Shown: positions 7,735 to 15,190 of the stretch, in pieces
How the letters are laid out: each line of letters opens with the position of its first letter
Numbering within the stretch: the first letter of the stretch is position 1
Assembly: GCA_005778405.1 (NCBI GenBank)
Contig: SXOA01000155.1
Span: forward strand, 1 to 64,000
DNA length: 64,000 nt
Origin: Planctomycetaceae bacterium
GTDB lineage: Bacteria; Planctomycetota; Planctomycetia; Pirellulales; Pirellulaceae
Direction of reading: 5' to 3'
Position numbers and translations under genes: made by a program
The notes under the pieces: generated by a model
What the model was told of the DNA's origin: nothing
Databases searched by the model: none
The model's input: only the letters and a program-made list of their open reading frames with translations

Positions 7735-9597
7735 TTGGGCGACTTCAATCATTCTGCCGTGCCCACGGTAGCCGAGCCGAGCCTTCGGGCGGGAGTTGCC
7801 AACCAGCATGCGTCCCGATCGCGACACACTCCGCTCCCCGAAGTCGCCCCCCCCGGCTCTCTGACCGGCGCCCATGGCTTGACCGCCAGCACTCCGCGAT
7901 TCACAGCCGAGACTCTGAAGCGGGACGCACTGGCCGGCGTGATCACTGGCCTGATGGCGATCCCGCTCACGGTCGGCATCTGCCTGATGTCGGAGTATCC
8001 CGTCCAATTGGGGCTGGCGACCGTCATCGTGGCCTGTGTGATCAGCTTCGTCCTCTATCTGATCAGACCGGGCAACCACATCGGCGTGCCGGGAGTCGCC
8101 GCTGGCCTCGCGCCCATCCTCGCGCTGGGGATTCATCACTTCGGCCGGGAGAACATGCCGTGGCTCATCTTCTTGACCGCGACCATGCAGGCAGTGGTGT
8201 GGCGCTACGATCTGGCAAAATACATCCTCAAGGCCGTCCCGCACTTTCTGATTGAAGGTCTGCTGGCGGGCGTGGGGCTGAAGATCGCCATGAAGTTCTT
8301 GCCCTACACCTACGAGACCGTCGGCCACTCCGACATATTCTGGACCGGCGAGCGGTGTCTTGTGATGCTTTGCTCGGCGGTCGGGCTGTTCCTGTTCGTA
8401 TATCTCTACAAACGCTTCAAGGACACGAGCCCGGGTGTCCCCTACATCGCCGTCATCGCCGGCAGCGTCGGCCTGGCGTTCTATGTGAAATTCCCCATGC
8501 TCCACGTCGAGCCAATGCAATTCGCGCTGGCGTGGCCCTTTCCCGACTTCGCGAGCATCACCCCCAGGATGCACGTCGAGATGGTGTTGTACGCGGGCAT
8601 GCTGATGCTGGTCGATGTTATTGAGCAGGTGATGAGCAACGCCGCCATCGAACAGATCGACCCGCTCGGGCGAAAATCGCACTCCAACAACAGCTTGCTC
8701 GTCATGTGGGTCGGCAATCTGGCCTCGAGCTTCTTCGGCGGCATGACGAATTTGGATGGACTGGCGAAAAGCTCGACCAACCGCATGGCGGGTGCCCTCA
8801 CCAAGATGTCGAACCTGTTCGTCGCGGCCGTGCTCGGCGTCGTGCTGATTTTCCCCGGACTGCTCTCGCGTCTGCCTGAGTTCTCGCTTGCCGTCCTGAT
8901 GGTGTTCACGGGCTGGAAGATGGTCGCCGGAATGTATCATGTCGCCCAGCAGGGGCCCTATGCGTTCGGGCTGGCGATGTTCTGTGGATACCTCGTCTTC
9001 GATCACGGCATTTTCGAGGGACTCCTCGCGGCCCTCGTGGTGCATAGCTTTATCACTTATGTGATCTTCAAGCACGATCGCGTGCCGACTCTGGAGATCC
9101 TGAAGAAGTTCATCAAGCTGTTCAGTGATAGTGTCCATCCGCACGCGACCAGCACGATGGACGTGAACGAATGCGAGGCCTCCGGCGGGCTGGTTTACAG
9201 CAGCGTGATCCGGCCGAGCACCGAAAAGAAAAACCTCGACGACTTCATCGGGGACTGGGAGTACGGCGTCAATCACCACAACATCCTCAGCGTCGTGAGC
9301 ACGTACGACTCCGAGGGACAGCTGTGGGGCACATTCGCCAAGGACTTACGGACGGGCCATTTTCATATTCGCCGCTACTTCGAGCATCTCTTCGAGCTCG
9401 AAAACGTGAAGGTGCATTTCGAGTCCGGCGAAACCCGCCAGTACCACGACATCTTCATTCGCTCCGGCTCCTATGAGTTCTCGTATTGCAAGAAAGGGGT
9501 CACCGTGCGCGTCCCGGCCCGTTACTCCTTCGTCTGCAAGAAGGAGAAAACCGGCTGGTACATCCTCGAACATCACTCTTCCGAATTTCCCGCCTGA
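7735..9597 (+). CDS. SulP anion (bicarbonate?) permease fused to an iota-carbonic-anhydrase-like domain
   Basis: A 620-residue protein from the TTG start. Residues about 60-460 are a SulP/SLC26 membrane domain with ten or more hydrophobic helices, including GVPGVAAGLAPILALGI and the segment GMTNLDGLAKSSTNRMAGA. SulP proteins normally end in a STAS domain. Here the last 132 residues (489-620) instead match the CaMKII-association/SnoaL (NTF2-like) fold: LWGT (T533), RRYFEHL (Y548), VPARYSFV, and EHHSS (612-616) near the end. That fold and an HHSS-type terminal motif are those of iota-class carbonic anhydrases. Inferred role: uptake of bicarbonate coupled to CO2/bicarbonate interconversion at the inner membrane. 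An SPFH gene follows 18 bases later. The SulP part is secure; the carbonic anhydrase activity is inference. Confidence 0.85.
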   Translation: MGDFNHSAVPTVAEPSLRAGVANQHASRSRHTPLPEVAPPGSLTGAHGLTASTPRFTAETLKRDALAGVITGLMAIPLTVGICLMSEYPVQLGLATVIVACVISFVLYLIRPGNHIGVPGVAAGLAPILALGIHHFGRENMPWLIFLTATMQAVVWRYDLAKYILKAVPHFLIEGLLAGVGLKIAMKFLPYTYETVGHSDIFWTGERCLVMLCSAVGLFLFVYLYKRFKDTSPGVPYIAVIAGSVGLAFYVKFPMLHVEPMQFALAWPFPDFASITPRMHVEMVLYAGMLMLVDVIEQVMSNAAIEQIDPLGRKSHSNNSLLVMWVGNLASSFFGGMTNLDGLAKSSTNRMAGALTKMSNLFVAAVLGVVLIFPGLLSRLPEFSLAVLMVFTGWKMVAGMYHVAQQGPYAFGLAMFCGYLVFDHGIFEGLLAALVVHSFITYVIFKHDRVPTLEILKKFIKLFSDSVHPHATSTMDVNECEASGGLVYSSVIRPSTEKKNLDDFIGDWEYGVNHHNILSVVSTYDSEGQLWGTFAKDLRTGHFHIRRYFEHLFELENVKVHFESGETRQYHDIFIRSGSYEFSYCKKGVTVRVPARYSFVCKKEKTGWYILEHHSSEFPA

Positions 9598-9615
9598 ATC
9601 AGAAAGGCTCCTTCT

Positions 9616-10566
9616 GTGGCTCAGTACATTCCCTACATCGTCGCCGGTGTGGCGATCCCCGTCGTCGTCCTTCTCGCCGGCAGCATTTCCGTGATCAAAC
9701 AAGGACACGTCGGCGTCGCGGTCTTGTTCGGAAAGTTCAGCCGCCTCTTGATGCCCGGGTTGAACTTCCGCATTCCCTTCGCGGAGAAAGTCTTCAGGCG
9801 CATCTCGCTGCAACTCCAATCGGCCGAGCTGGAGTTTCAGGCCATCACCGGCGACCAGGCAAATGTCAACTTCAAGGCGCTGATCATCTACACGGTGGCG
9901 AACGCTCAGGAAGAGACGATCATGAAGGCCGCCTTCAAGTTCCTCGACGAGCGGAGCTTCATGCAGTCATTGATCCGCAGCATCGAAGGGTCGATCCGAT
10001 CCTACGTGGCCATCAAGAAGCAGAGTGAGGTCCTGGCGCTAAGGCGCGAGATCGTCGATGAGGTCAACTCGCACATCGAGCACGAGTTGCAGGATTGGGG
10101 TTTTCATCTGGTGAACCTGCAGATCAACGACATCTCCTTCGACGAAGCGATCATGCGGTCGATGGCCCAGGTGGTGGCGTCGAACAACATGATGCTCGCC
10201 GCCCAGAACGAAGCCCAGGCGCAGTACATCACTAAGACCCGCGTCGCCGACGCGGAAGCCCAGGCCAGGCGCGTGGTTGCCCAGGCCGACAAGGATGCCG
10301 ACCAACTGCGCGGCGAAGGCAACGCACTGCTCCGCAAGCAGATGGCCGTCGGGCTGGCCAACGCCGGCGAGATTATGGAAGCCAACAACGTCGATCCCTC
10401 GTTCATGCTCTACACGATGTGGCTGGACGCGATGAAGTTCGTCGTCTCTCACAGCCACGGGAACATTCTGTCGTTCGACGGCTCCATGGATGGCTTTGAT
10501 AAGACCATGCGGCAGATGAATCAGTTGAGCAAGGGAGGAGCGAAGATCAGCAGCGCAAGGGCGTAG
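9616..10566 (+). CDS. SPFH/Band 7 (prohibitin-stomatin family) membrane scaffold
   Basis: A 316-residue protein with one N-terminal membrane helix (about 5-25), an SPFH domain (about 25-190) and a long Ala/Glu/Gln-rich coiled-coil (about 190-240, including TRVADAEAQARRVVAQADKD). The start is GTG at 9616 with AGAAAGG upstream. SPFH proteins oligomerise in the membrane and organise or regulate transporters and proteases. It starts 18 bases after the SulP fusion gene on the same strand, so the scaffold probably serves that transporter. Stop at 10566; a weak inverted repeat (TTGATC/GATCAA, 10583-10598) lies before the convergent histidine kinase gene. Confidence 0.9.
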   Translation: MAQYIPYIVAGVAIPVVVLLAGSISVIKQGHVGVAVLFGKFSRLLMPGLNFRIPFAEKVFRRISLQLQSAELEFQAITGDQANVNFKALIIYTVANAQEETIMKAAFKFLDERSFMQSLIRSIEGSIRSYVAIKKQSEVLALRREIVDEVNSHIEHELQDWGFHLVNLQINDISFDEAIMRSMAQVVASNNMMLAAQNEAQAQYITKTRVADAEAQARRVVAQADKDADQLRGEGNALLRKQMAVGLANAGEIMEANNVDPSFMLYTMWLDAMKFVVSHSHGNILSFDGSMDGFDKTMRQMNQLSKGGAKISSARA

Positions 10567-10625
10567 TTCACCGCTCGCCTGCGTTGATCCAATGATCAAA
10601 TGGGAGGCGCGAGCAATTCAGCAAT

Positions 10626-12113
10626 TCACCCGGCAGGCGCGGGGTGCGTTGCTCCCTCGGCCAGCGGGAGCCTCACCACGAAGACAGTCCCCTCGCCCTG
10701 ACGGCTTTCCGCGGCGAGCGTGCCGTGATGGGCGGCGACAATCGCCTGGCAAATCGAGAGACCCAGGCCGGTTCCAGCCGGACCCCCTTCGCGCGGTCGG
10801 GCGCGGTCGGTCCGATAGAATCGGTCGAACACGCGCGGCAAATCGGCCTCGGAAATGCCCAGGCCGTTGTCTCGAATCTCCAGCCGAGCCTCGCGCTGGG
10901 CATCGTCGCGCACCAGCGAGATTTCGATGCGCCCGCCGGCCTGCCCCTTCGCGGAAGGAGCGGAGGACGCCCGAGGGTAACGGGCAGCCGTGAACTTGAT
11001 GGCATTGTCGAGCAGGTTGTTGAGCACCTGCCGCAGGTGGTGCGCGTTGCCGGGCACCGCCACATGCGGTAAAGCGGCGGCTCGGAGTTCAATTCCCTCG
11101 AATTCGGCGACTCCCTGAAACATCTCGGCAGCCCGCGCTACCAGCTCGTCTAGCGCCACGGGAGCGGTGCTGATCTGCAAGCGGTCGGCGTCGGTCTCCG
11201 ATAAGAGGAGCAACTGATTCACCAGCTTTTGCAGGGCCAGGCACTGCTCGATCACGCCGTCGAGTAGTTCGCGGTACTCATCGCCGCTGCGCTCGCTATT
11301 GAGGGCCACCTCGACGCTGCTGCGAATGGCGGCCAGCGGAGTGCGTAATTCATGAGCCGCGTCGGCCAGGAAATCGTGTTTCTGCTGCAAGTAATCACTG
11401 AGCCGGTCCAAAAGGCCGTTGACGGTTCGCGCGAGCGCATCGAGCTCATCTCCGGTGCCCCGAATCGGCAGCCGCTCTTTCAGCTCGCTGGGACGCAGAT
11501 TCTCGGTGCGGTGAATGAGGTTCGACAGGATGCTCGTGGTGCGACCTGCGAGCAAAAAACCTCCGAGCGTCACGACCACAATGACGGCCCCGGCGACCAG
11601 CGACACCAGGCGGTCGATGCTCGCCATATCGCGGGTAATGAATCGCTCGTTGCATCCGACGCAGACGGCGCTGGCCTCGTCAATCTCGCGCGACAGCTTG
11701 TGATACGCCAGCCGATAATGATCGAGATGATAGGTACCGGCCGCCTGTTGCGCGGCGTCCGGCGGCGGCAACTCGGGCGCTTTCGCGCTGGACCAGGCCG
11801 GGCTCCCGTCGCGATGATAAAATTGCACGAACCAACCGTGAAAGTCGTGGCCGCGGGCCTTGCGATTGAGCTCCTCACAGAGCGCCGGCCAATCGTAGTC
11901 CCCCTGGCCGCTAAAGTGCAATTCGATCTCATTGAGATCCTCGCGGAGCACCTCGTCGAGATCGCGAATCAGGATGTGCCGCACCCCCTCGCGCACGGCG
12001 AGCAAAATGCCCAGACCGGTCACGAGGCCGGCGGCCACGTTCCAGAGCGCGAGGCGAAATCGAAGCGAGCGAACCGTCGCGCTAAGACGCTCGAAGAACA
12101 TATCCACGGCCAC
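10626..12113 (-). CDS. Sensor histidine kinase with periplasmic CxxC sensor
   Basis: A 495-residue membrane kinase. Two helices (about 21-41 and 169-190) enclose a periplasmic sensor of about 125 residues containing CVGC (151-154). HAMP linker follows (about 190-243), then the phosphorylated His254 in DAAHELRTPL, the N-box NLLDNAIKF, DNGLGI (415-420) and GTGLGLS (447-453). All catalytic boxes are intact. The gene overlaps the end of the response regulator gene by 32 bases (or 20 if Met5 is the start), so the two are translationally coupled. The cysteine pair suggests metal or redox sensing; it is not a haem c motif, as there is no following His. Confidence 0.95.
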   Translation of the reverse strand: MAVDMFFERLSATVRSLRFRLALWNVAAGLVTGLGILLAVREGVRHILIRDLDEVLREDLNEIELHFSGQGDYDWPALCEELNRKARGHDFHGWFVQFYHRDGSPAWSSAKAPELPPPDAAQQAAGTYHLDHYRLAYHKLSREIDEASAVCVGCNERFITRDMASIDRLVSLVAGAVIVVVTLGGFLLAGRTTSILSNLIHRTENLRPSELKERLPIRGTGDELDALARTVNGLLDRLSDYLQQKHDFLADAAHELRTPLAAIRSSVEVALNSERSGDEYRELLDGVIEQCLALQKLVNQLLLLSETDADRLQISTAPVALDELVARAAEMFQGVAEFEGIELRAAALPHVAVPGNAHHLRQVLNNLLDNAIKFTAARYPRASSAPSAKGQAGGRIEISLVRDDAQREARLEIRDNGLGISEADLPRVFDRFYRTDRARPREGGPAGTGLGLSICQAIVAAHHGTLAAESRQGEGTVFVVRLPLAEGATHPAPAG

Positions 12114-12753
12114 GCACGGTTTGAATCAAGGGCTCGTCGAAACCTTTGTCGATCTTACCGCGCAGGCGATTGATGTGTACCTCGACAACGTTGGTGACCC
12201 CTTCCCAATCGGACTCCCATAAATGTTCGCAGAGCATCTTGCGCGTAACCACCTGTCCAGCGTAGCGCATGAGATACTCGAGCATGCTGAATTCCGTGGG
12301 AGTGAGAGCAATTTCGGCATCGCCTCGCGCGACTTTGCGGTTGGTAAGGTCGAGCGTCAGCGGACCGGCGCGGAACGACGTCGAGGGCCGATCTTGCGCC
12401 CGCCGGCAAAGGGCCTCGAGGCGGGCCAGGAGCTCGGGAAACGCAAAGGGCTTGACGAGGTAATCGTCGGCACCGGCCGTGAGCCCGCGGACGCGGTCTT
12501 CCACGGAACCCAGAGCCGTCAAAACCAGGACGGGAGTTCGGACTCCTGCGCTGCGCAATTCCCCCAAGACATCCATGCCCGGCAAATCGGGGAGCATCAG
12601 GTCAAGCACCAAGGCATCGAAGCGGTGCGAAGAAGCCTGCTCGCAACCCCGTTTACCGCTACGCAGCCAGCAGCACTCGTGCCCCGCCTCGCGTAGCCCG
12701 CGCTGAATCGCGGTTCCCAGCATCTGGTCGTCTTCGACGAGCAAGAGGTCCAT
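12082..12753 (-). CDS. OmpR/PhoB-family response regulator
   Basis: Receiver domain (1-115) with the acidic pair EDD near the N-terminus, phosphoacceptor Asp51 in LVLDLMLPD, Thr79 and Lys101, followed by a winged-helix DNA-binding domain (about 125-223) ending in TVRGRGYVL. 223 residues. Start chosen at ATG 12753 (MDLLLVEDDQ); the open frame upstream does not look coding. Partner of the overlapping sensor kinase. Confidence 0.95.
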   Translation of the reverse strand: MDLLLVEDDQMLGTAIQRGLREAGHECCWLRSGKRGCEQASSHRFDALVLDLMLPDLPGMDVLGELRSAGVRTPVLVLTALGSVEDRVRGLTAGADDYLVKPFAFPELLARLEALCRRAQDRPSTSFRAGPLTLDLTNRKVARGDAEIALTPTEFSMLEYLMRYAGQVVTRKMLCEHLWESDWEGVTNVVEVHINRLRGKIDKGFDEPLIQTVRGRGYVLRAS

Positions 12754-13160
12754 AGGTGTCGAGTACGGACGGAAAACGTAACGTATTTCATCATCGTGGC
12801 GACAAACCGGCCAATTGCCAATGGTACAAGAACGGCGGGGGAGGCCGCGACCGACATGAGCCCGAAACGCGAGCGGTGGAAACCACGGCCGACATTTGTC
12901 AGTCAGGAATGCGACTTTCCAACGAGCGGAATATTCTCTCGTTGGCCCTCCACGTCGGAGAAAGGGACGCTCGTCTCTGCCCACTACTCACGACTCACCA
13001 CTCACCCGCAACCCCCTCCTCCCCTACTGGCATTGCTCTTCACATCCCCTTAACCTATCGATTGAACAGGGGCAGTTCGCCAGGGCTGCCGCGGAAGAGT
13101 GTGCGGTCACGACGAGCTGCACATGAAGGAGCGAATTCTCGCCCGGAAGGAATCGTGGTC
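12754..13160. other. Divergent intergenic region with dispersed repeat
   Basis: Holds the second copy (12844-12930) of the repeat also found at 7402-7485, again about 90 bases upstream of a minus-strand start. Bases 12981-13008 are a stretch of CTCAC words without a nearby complementary arm. I see no gene; the long frame running through here from 12756 is the upstream extension of the acetyltransferase and is unlikely to be translated. Confidence 0.5.
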
Positions 13161-14678
13161 ATGAAGTCCGCAGTGATTGCTCGCAAGCGCAGCAGGCGTA
13201 ACGGAAACATAGCCGCTGGAGCCTCGCCAACTTCGGCTGCCAGAAACAATCGCTCGGCTCAGCCGGCGAAGACCACGGCCTCGGCCAATGGTCACGCTCC
13301 GACAATGCACCCACTTGTCTCCGCCAATCCGCGGCTGGTTCCTGCGAAGGCGGGGGACCATGCGGCCATCCATCAACTTTTGCTGAGCCAGTTTCGTGGT
13401 CCTTCCGTCCTGGAATTTCAGGCCCAGCTCGATGAGCCCCTCTACGAGCCGACCGACCGTCTGCTGGTCAAGCATCGGGACGATGTCGTGGCCCATCTGC
13501 GGCTCACCAAGCGGGTGCTGCAATTCGGTCCGCTGCAAATTCCGGCTGCCGGCTTCATGGATTTGGCCACCGCCACGGCCTGGCAGCGGCGTGGCTTTGC
13601 CTCGGCTCTCATCGGTGCGGGAGAGCAGCAGTCCGCGAGCGAAGGAGCCGTGCTGGGACTTACCCGGACGACCGCCAGCGACCTGTTCGCCCGTCACGGG
13701 TGGACGGCGTGTGGCCGCCAGACGTTTTCGGTCGCCGGCGCGCGGCAGATCCTGGCCCATCTGCGGGCCATCGCCCCGCCGAACATTCTGCACGCCAGCG
13801 AAGACCAGAATGCCGCCGACGCGCTCCTCTCCCGCCGCTCGCCGCGGATTCCCTTGCTGGTGCGGCCGCTCCGGCGGATGGAGCTCCCCGCGCTCGTTAC
13901 GCTCTATGAACAGTGTGCGGCAGGTGCTTATGGCGCAACCGTCCGCAACGAAGTCTATTGGGATTGGCTGATGGCGCGGCACGCCTTCGAACGGGGATAC
14001 GTCGCCATTCTGGGAGACCACAATCTGGAACTGCCGGAACTGCTGGCGGCGGTGGCCGGCTGCGTCTTGGTCTCCGGCGGGCGAATCGTGGAATTGCTGG
14101 CCCGACCGGGGGCGACTCCGGCGATCGGTTTGGCCCTCTTGGCCCGCATTTGTTCCGACGCGGTGGAACGGAGCCAGTACGACGTTCGCTTCGACGGCCC
14201 GCCGCAGCATCCCTTGCACCAGATCTTCCGCGCCGCTGGGGGAACTTATCATTCTTCCGAAGAGCACGAGGGGGAAGTCAGCATGGCGCGTCTGTTCAAC
14301 CCTCTGCAAACGCTCCGCGATATGTCCGCCGAGCTCTTGCTCCGCGCCCGCGCCGCCCAGCTCCAGCCGCAAGTGCTCGGGCTGGAGGTCTTCAACTTCG
14401 ATGCCGACTTGCGGCGGGCCACGCACGAAGACGCTCGCCCCTATCGCCTGATCATTACCCAGCGCAAAGTTCGCGTGATGCCGGGGAACCTGGGGCGGAA
14501 TTACCTGAAACTCCGCCGCCGCGACCTGACCCCGCTGCTCTTGGGTCATTGGAAACTCGACGACGCCCTCGCCGCCGGCCGCATCCGCGCCTCCACGCAG
14601 CGCGCCCACCACGCTGCCGAAGCCCTCTTCCCCGAGCTCCCTTGGCACCGCCCGCCGCTGGATGATCTGGTGGCGTGA
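13161..14678 (+). CDS. GNAT-family acetyltransferase, Eis-like
   Basis: About 505 residues from ATG 13161, preceded by a GGAAGG sequence. A low-complexity basic N-terminus (about 1-55, Lys/Arg/Ala/Ser-rich) is followed by a GNAT fold: LRLTKRVLQFG, AAGFMDLATATAWQRRGFA (the acetyl-CoA loop, with RRGFAS), LGLTRTTASDLFARHGW. This order resembles the N-terminal acetyltransferase domain of Eis-type proteins, and a second GNAT-like half appears after residue 230. The last 90 residues are Arg-rich without assignment. Substrate unknown. Single gene. Confidence 0.7.
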   Translation: MKSAVIARKRSRRNGNIAAGASPTSAARNNRSAQPAKTTASANGHAPTMHPLVSANPRLVPAKAGDHAAIHQLLLSQFRGPSVLEFQAQLDEPLYEPTDRLLVKHRDDVVAHLRLTKRVLQFGPLQIPAAGFMDLATATAWQRRGFASALIGAGEQQSASEGAVLGLTRTTASDLFARHGWTACGRQTFSVAGARQILAHLRAIAPPNILHASEDQNAADALLSRRSPRIPLLVRPLRRMELPALVTLYEQCAAGAYGATVRNEVYWDWLMARHAFERGYVAILGDHNLELPELLAAVAGCVLVSGGRIVELLARPGATPAIGLALLARICSDAVERSQYDVRFDGPPQHPLHQIFRAAGGTYHSSEEHEGEVSMARLFNPLQTLRDMSAELLLRARAAQLQPQVLGLEVFNFDADLRRATHEDARPYRLIITQRKVRVMPGNLGRNYLKLRRRDLTPLLLGHWKLDDALAAGRIRASTQRAHHAAEALFPELPWHRPPLDDLVA

Positions 14679-14705
14679 TTCGGGCCAAAAATCTTTTGGC
14701 CGCTC

Positions 14706-14746
14706 TTGACTTTGCCCCGCACCATTCGTAAGCTTAGAACACTAAG
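14706..14746 (+). promoter_or_regulatory. Promoter with overlapping BlaI-type operator
   Basis: TTGACT at 14706-14711 and TAAGCT at 14729-14734 are spaced by 17 bases. The perfect inverted repeat CTTAG-AACA-CTAAG (14733-14746) overlaps the -10 and lies 30 bases before the BlaI start, the expected place for autorepression by the encoded repressor. A GGAGGAGAG ribosome binding site follows at 14768-14776. Confidence 0.6.
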
Positions 14747-14776
14747 CGTAAGACTCTAGGCGACCAGGAGGAGAGC

Positions 14777-15190
14777 ATGGCGGAGAAGGTGAACCCTACT
14801 GAGCGGGAGCTGGAGATTCTCAAGGTCCTGTGGGACCGCGGGGAGGCGACCGTTCGCGATGTCTACGAAGAGCTGCGCCAGCGGCTGCGGATTGTGCAGA
14901 ACACGGTGCAGGCGTTTCTACGCACGATGGAAGAGAAAGGTCTGGTCTCTCATCGCCTGGAAGGACGGACCTTCATCTACCAGCCGACGTACCAGCGGCA
15001 GCAAACCACGCAGCGGATGGCGGAACAACTCCTCACCCGGGCCTTCGACGGGGCGATGGATCAACTGGTGCAAAGCGTCCTCTCTCTCCGCCAGCCGACC
15101 AAAGATGAGCTGACCCGGCTCGAAGTACTGCTGGCCGAGGCGAAAGCGAACAAAGGGAAGGCTTCCCGCAAGAAGGAGTCCGCGCCATGA
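14777..15190 (+). CDS. blaI: BlaI/MecI-family transcriptional repressor
   Basis: 137-residue winged-helix repressor of the penicillinase-repressor family: TERELEILKVLWDRGEATV, then RIVQNTVQAFLRTMEEKGLV and HRLEGRTFIY in the wing. A Lys/Glu-rich tail follows. It overlaps the next gene by ATGA and probably represses both genes through the inverted repeat at 14733-14746. In classic systems the repressor is cut after the M56 partner is activated. Planctomycete pairs of this type are common and most have no beta-lactamase nearby, as here. Confidence 0.93.
   Translation: MAEKVNPTERELEILKVLWDRGEATVRDVYEELRQRLRIVQNTVQAFLRTMEEKGLVSHRLEGRTFIYQPTYQRQQTTQRMAEQLLTRAFDGAMDQLVQSVLSLRQPTKDELTRLEVLLAEAKANKGKASRKKESAP

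Noticed and set aside
9199-9594. STAS domain at the end of the SulP protein
   Set aside because: The sequence has the CaMKII-association/SnoaL pattern with HHSS, and none of the STAS strand/phospho-site pattern.
12756-13160. N-terminal extension of the acetyltransferase by 135 residues
   Set aside because: This part covers a dispersed repeat and word repeat, and a good ATG with GGAAGG upstream lies at 13161.
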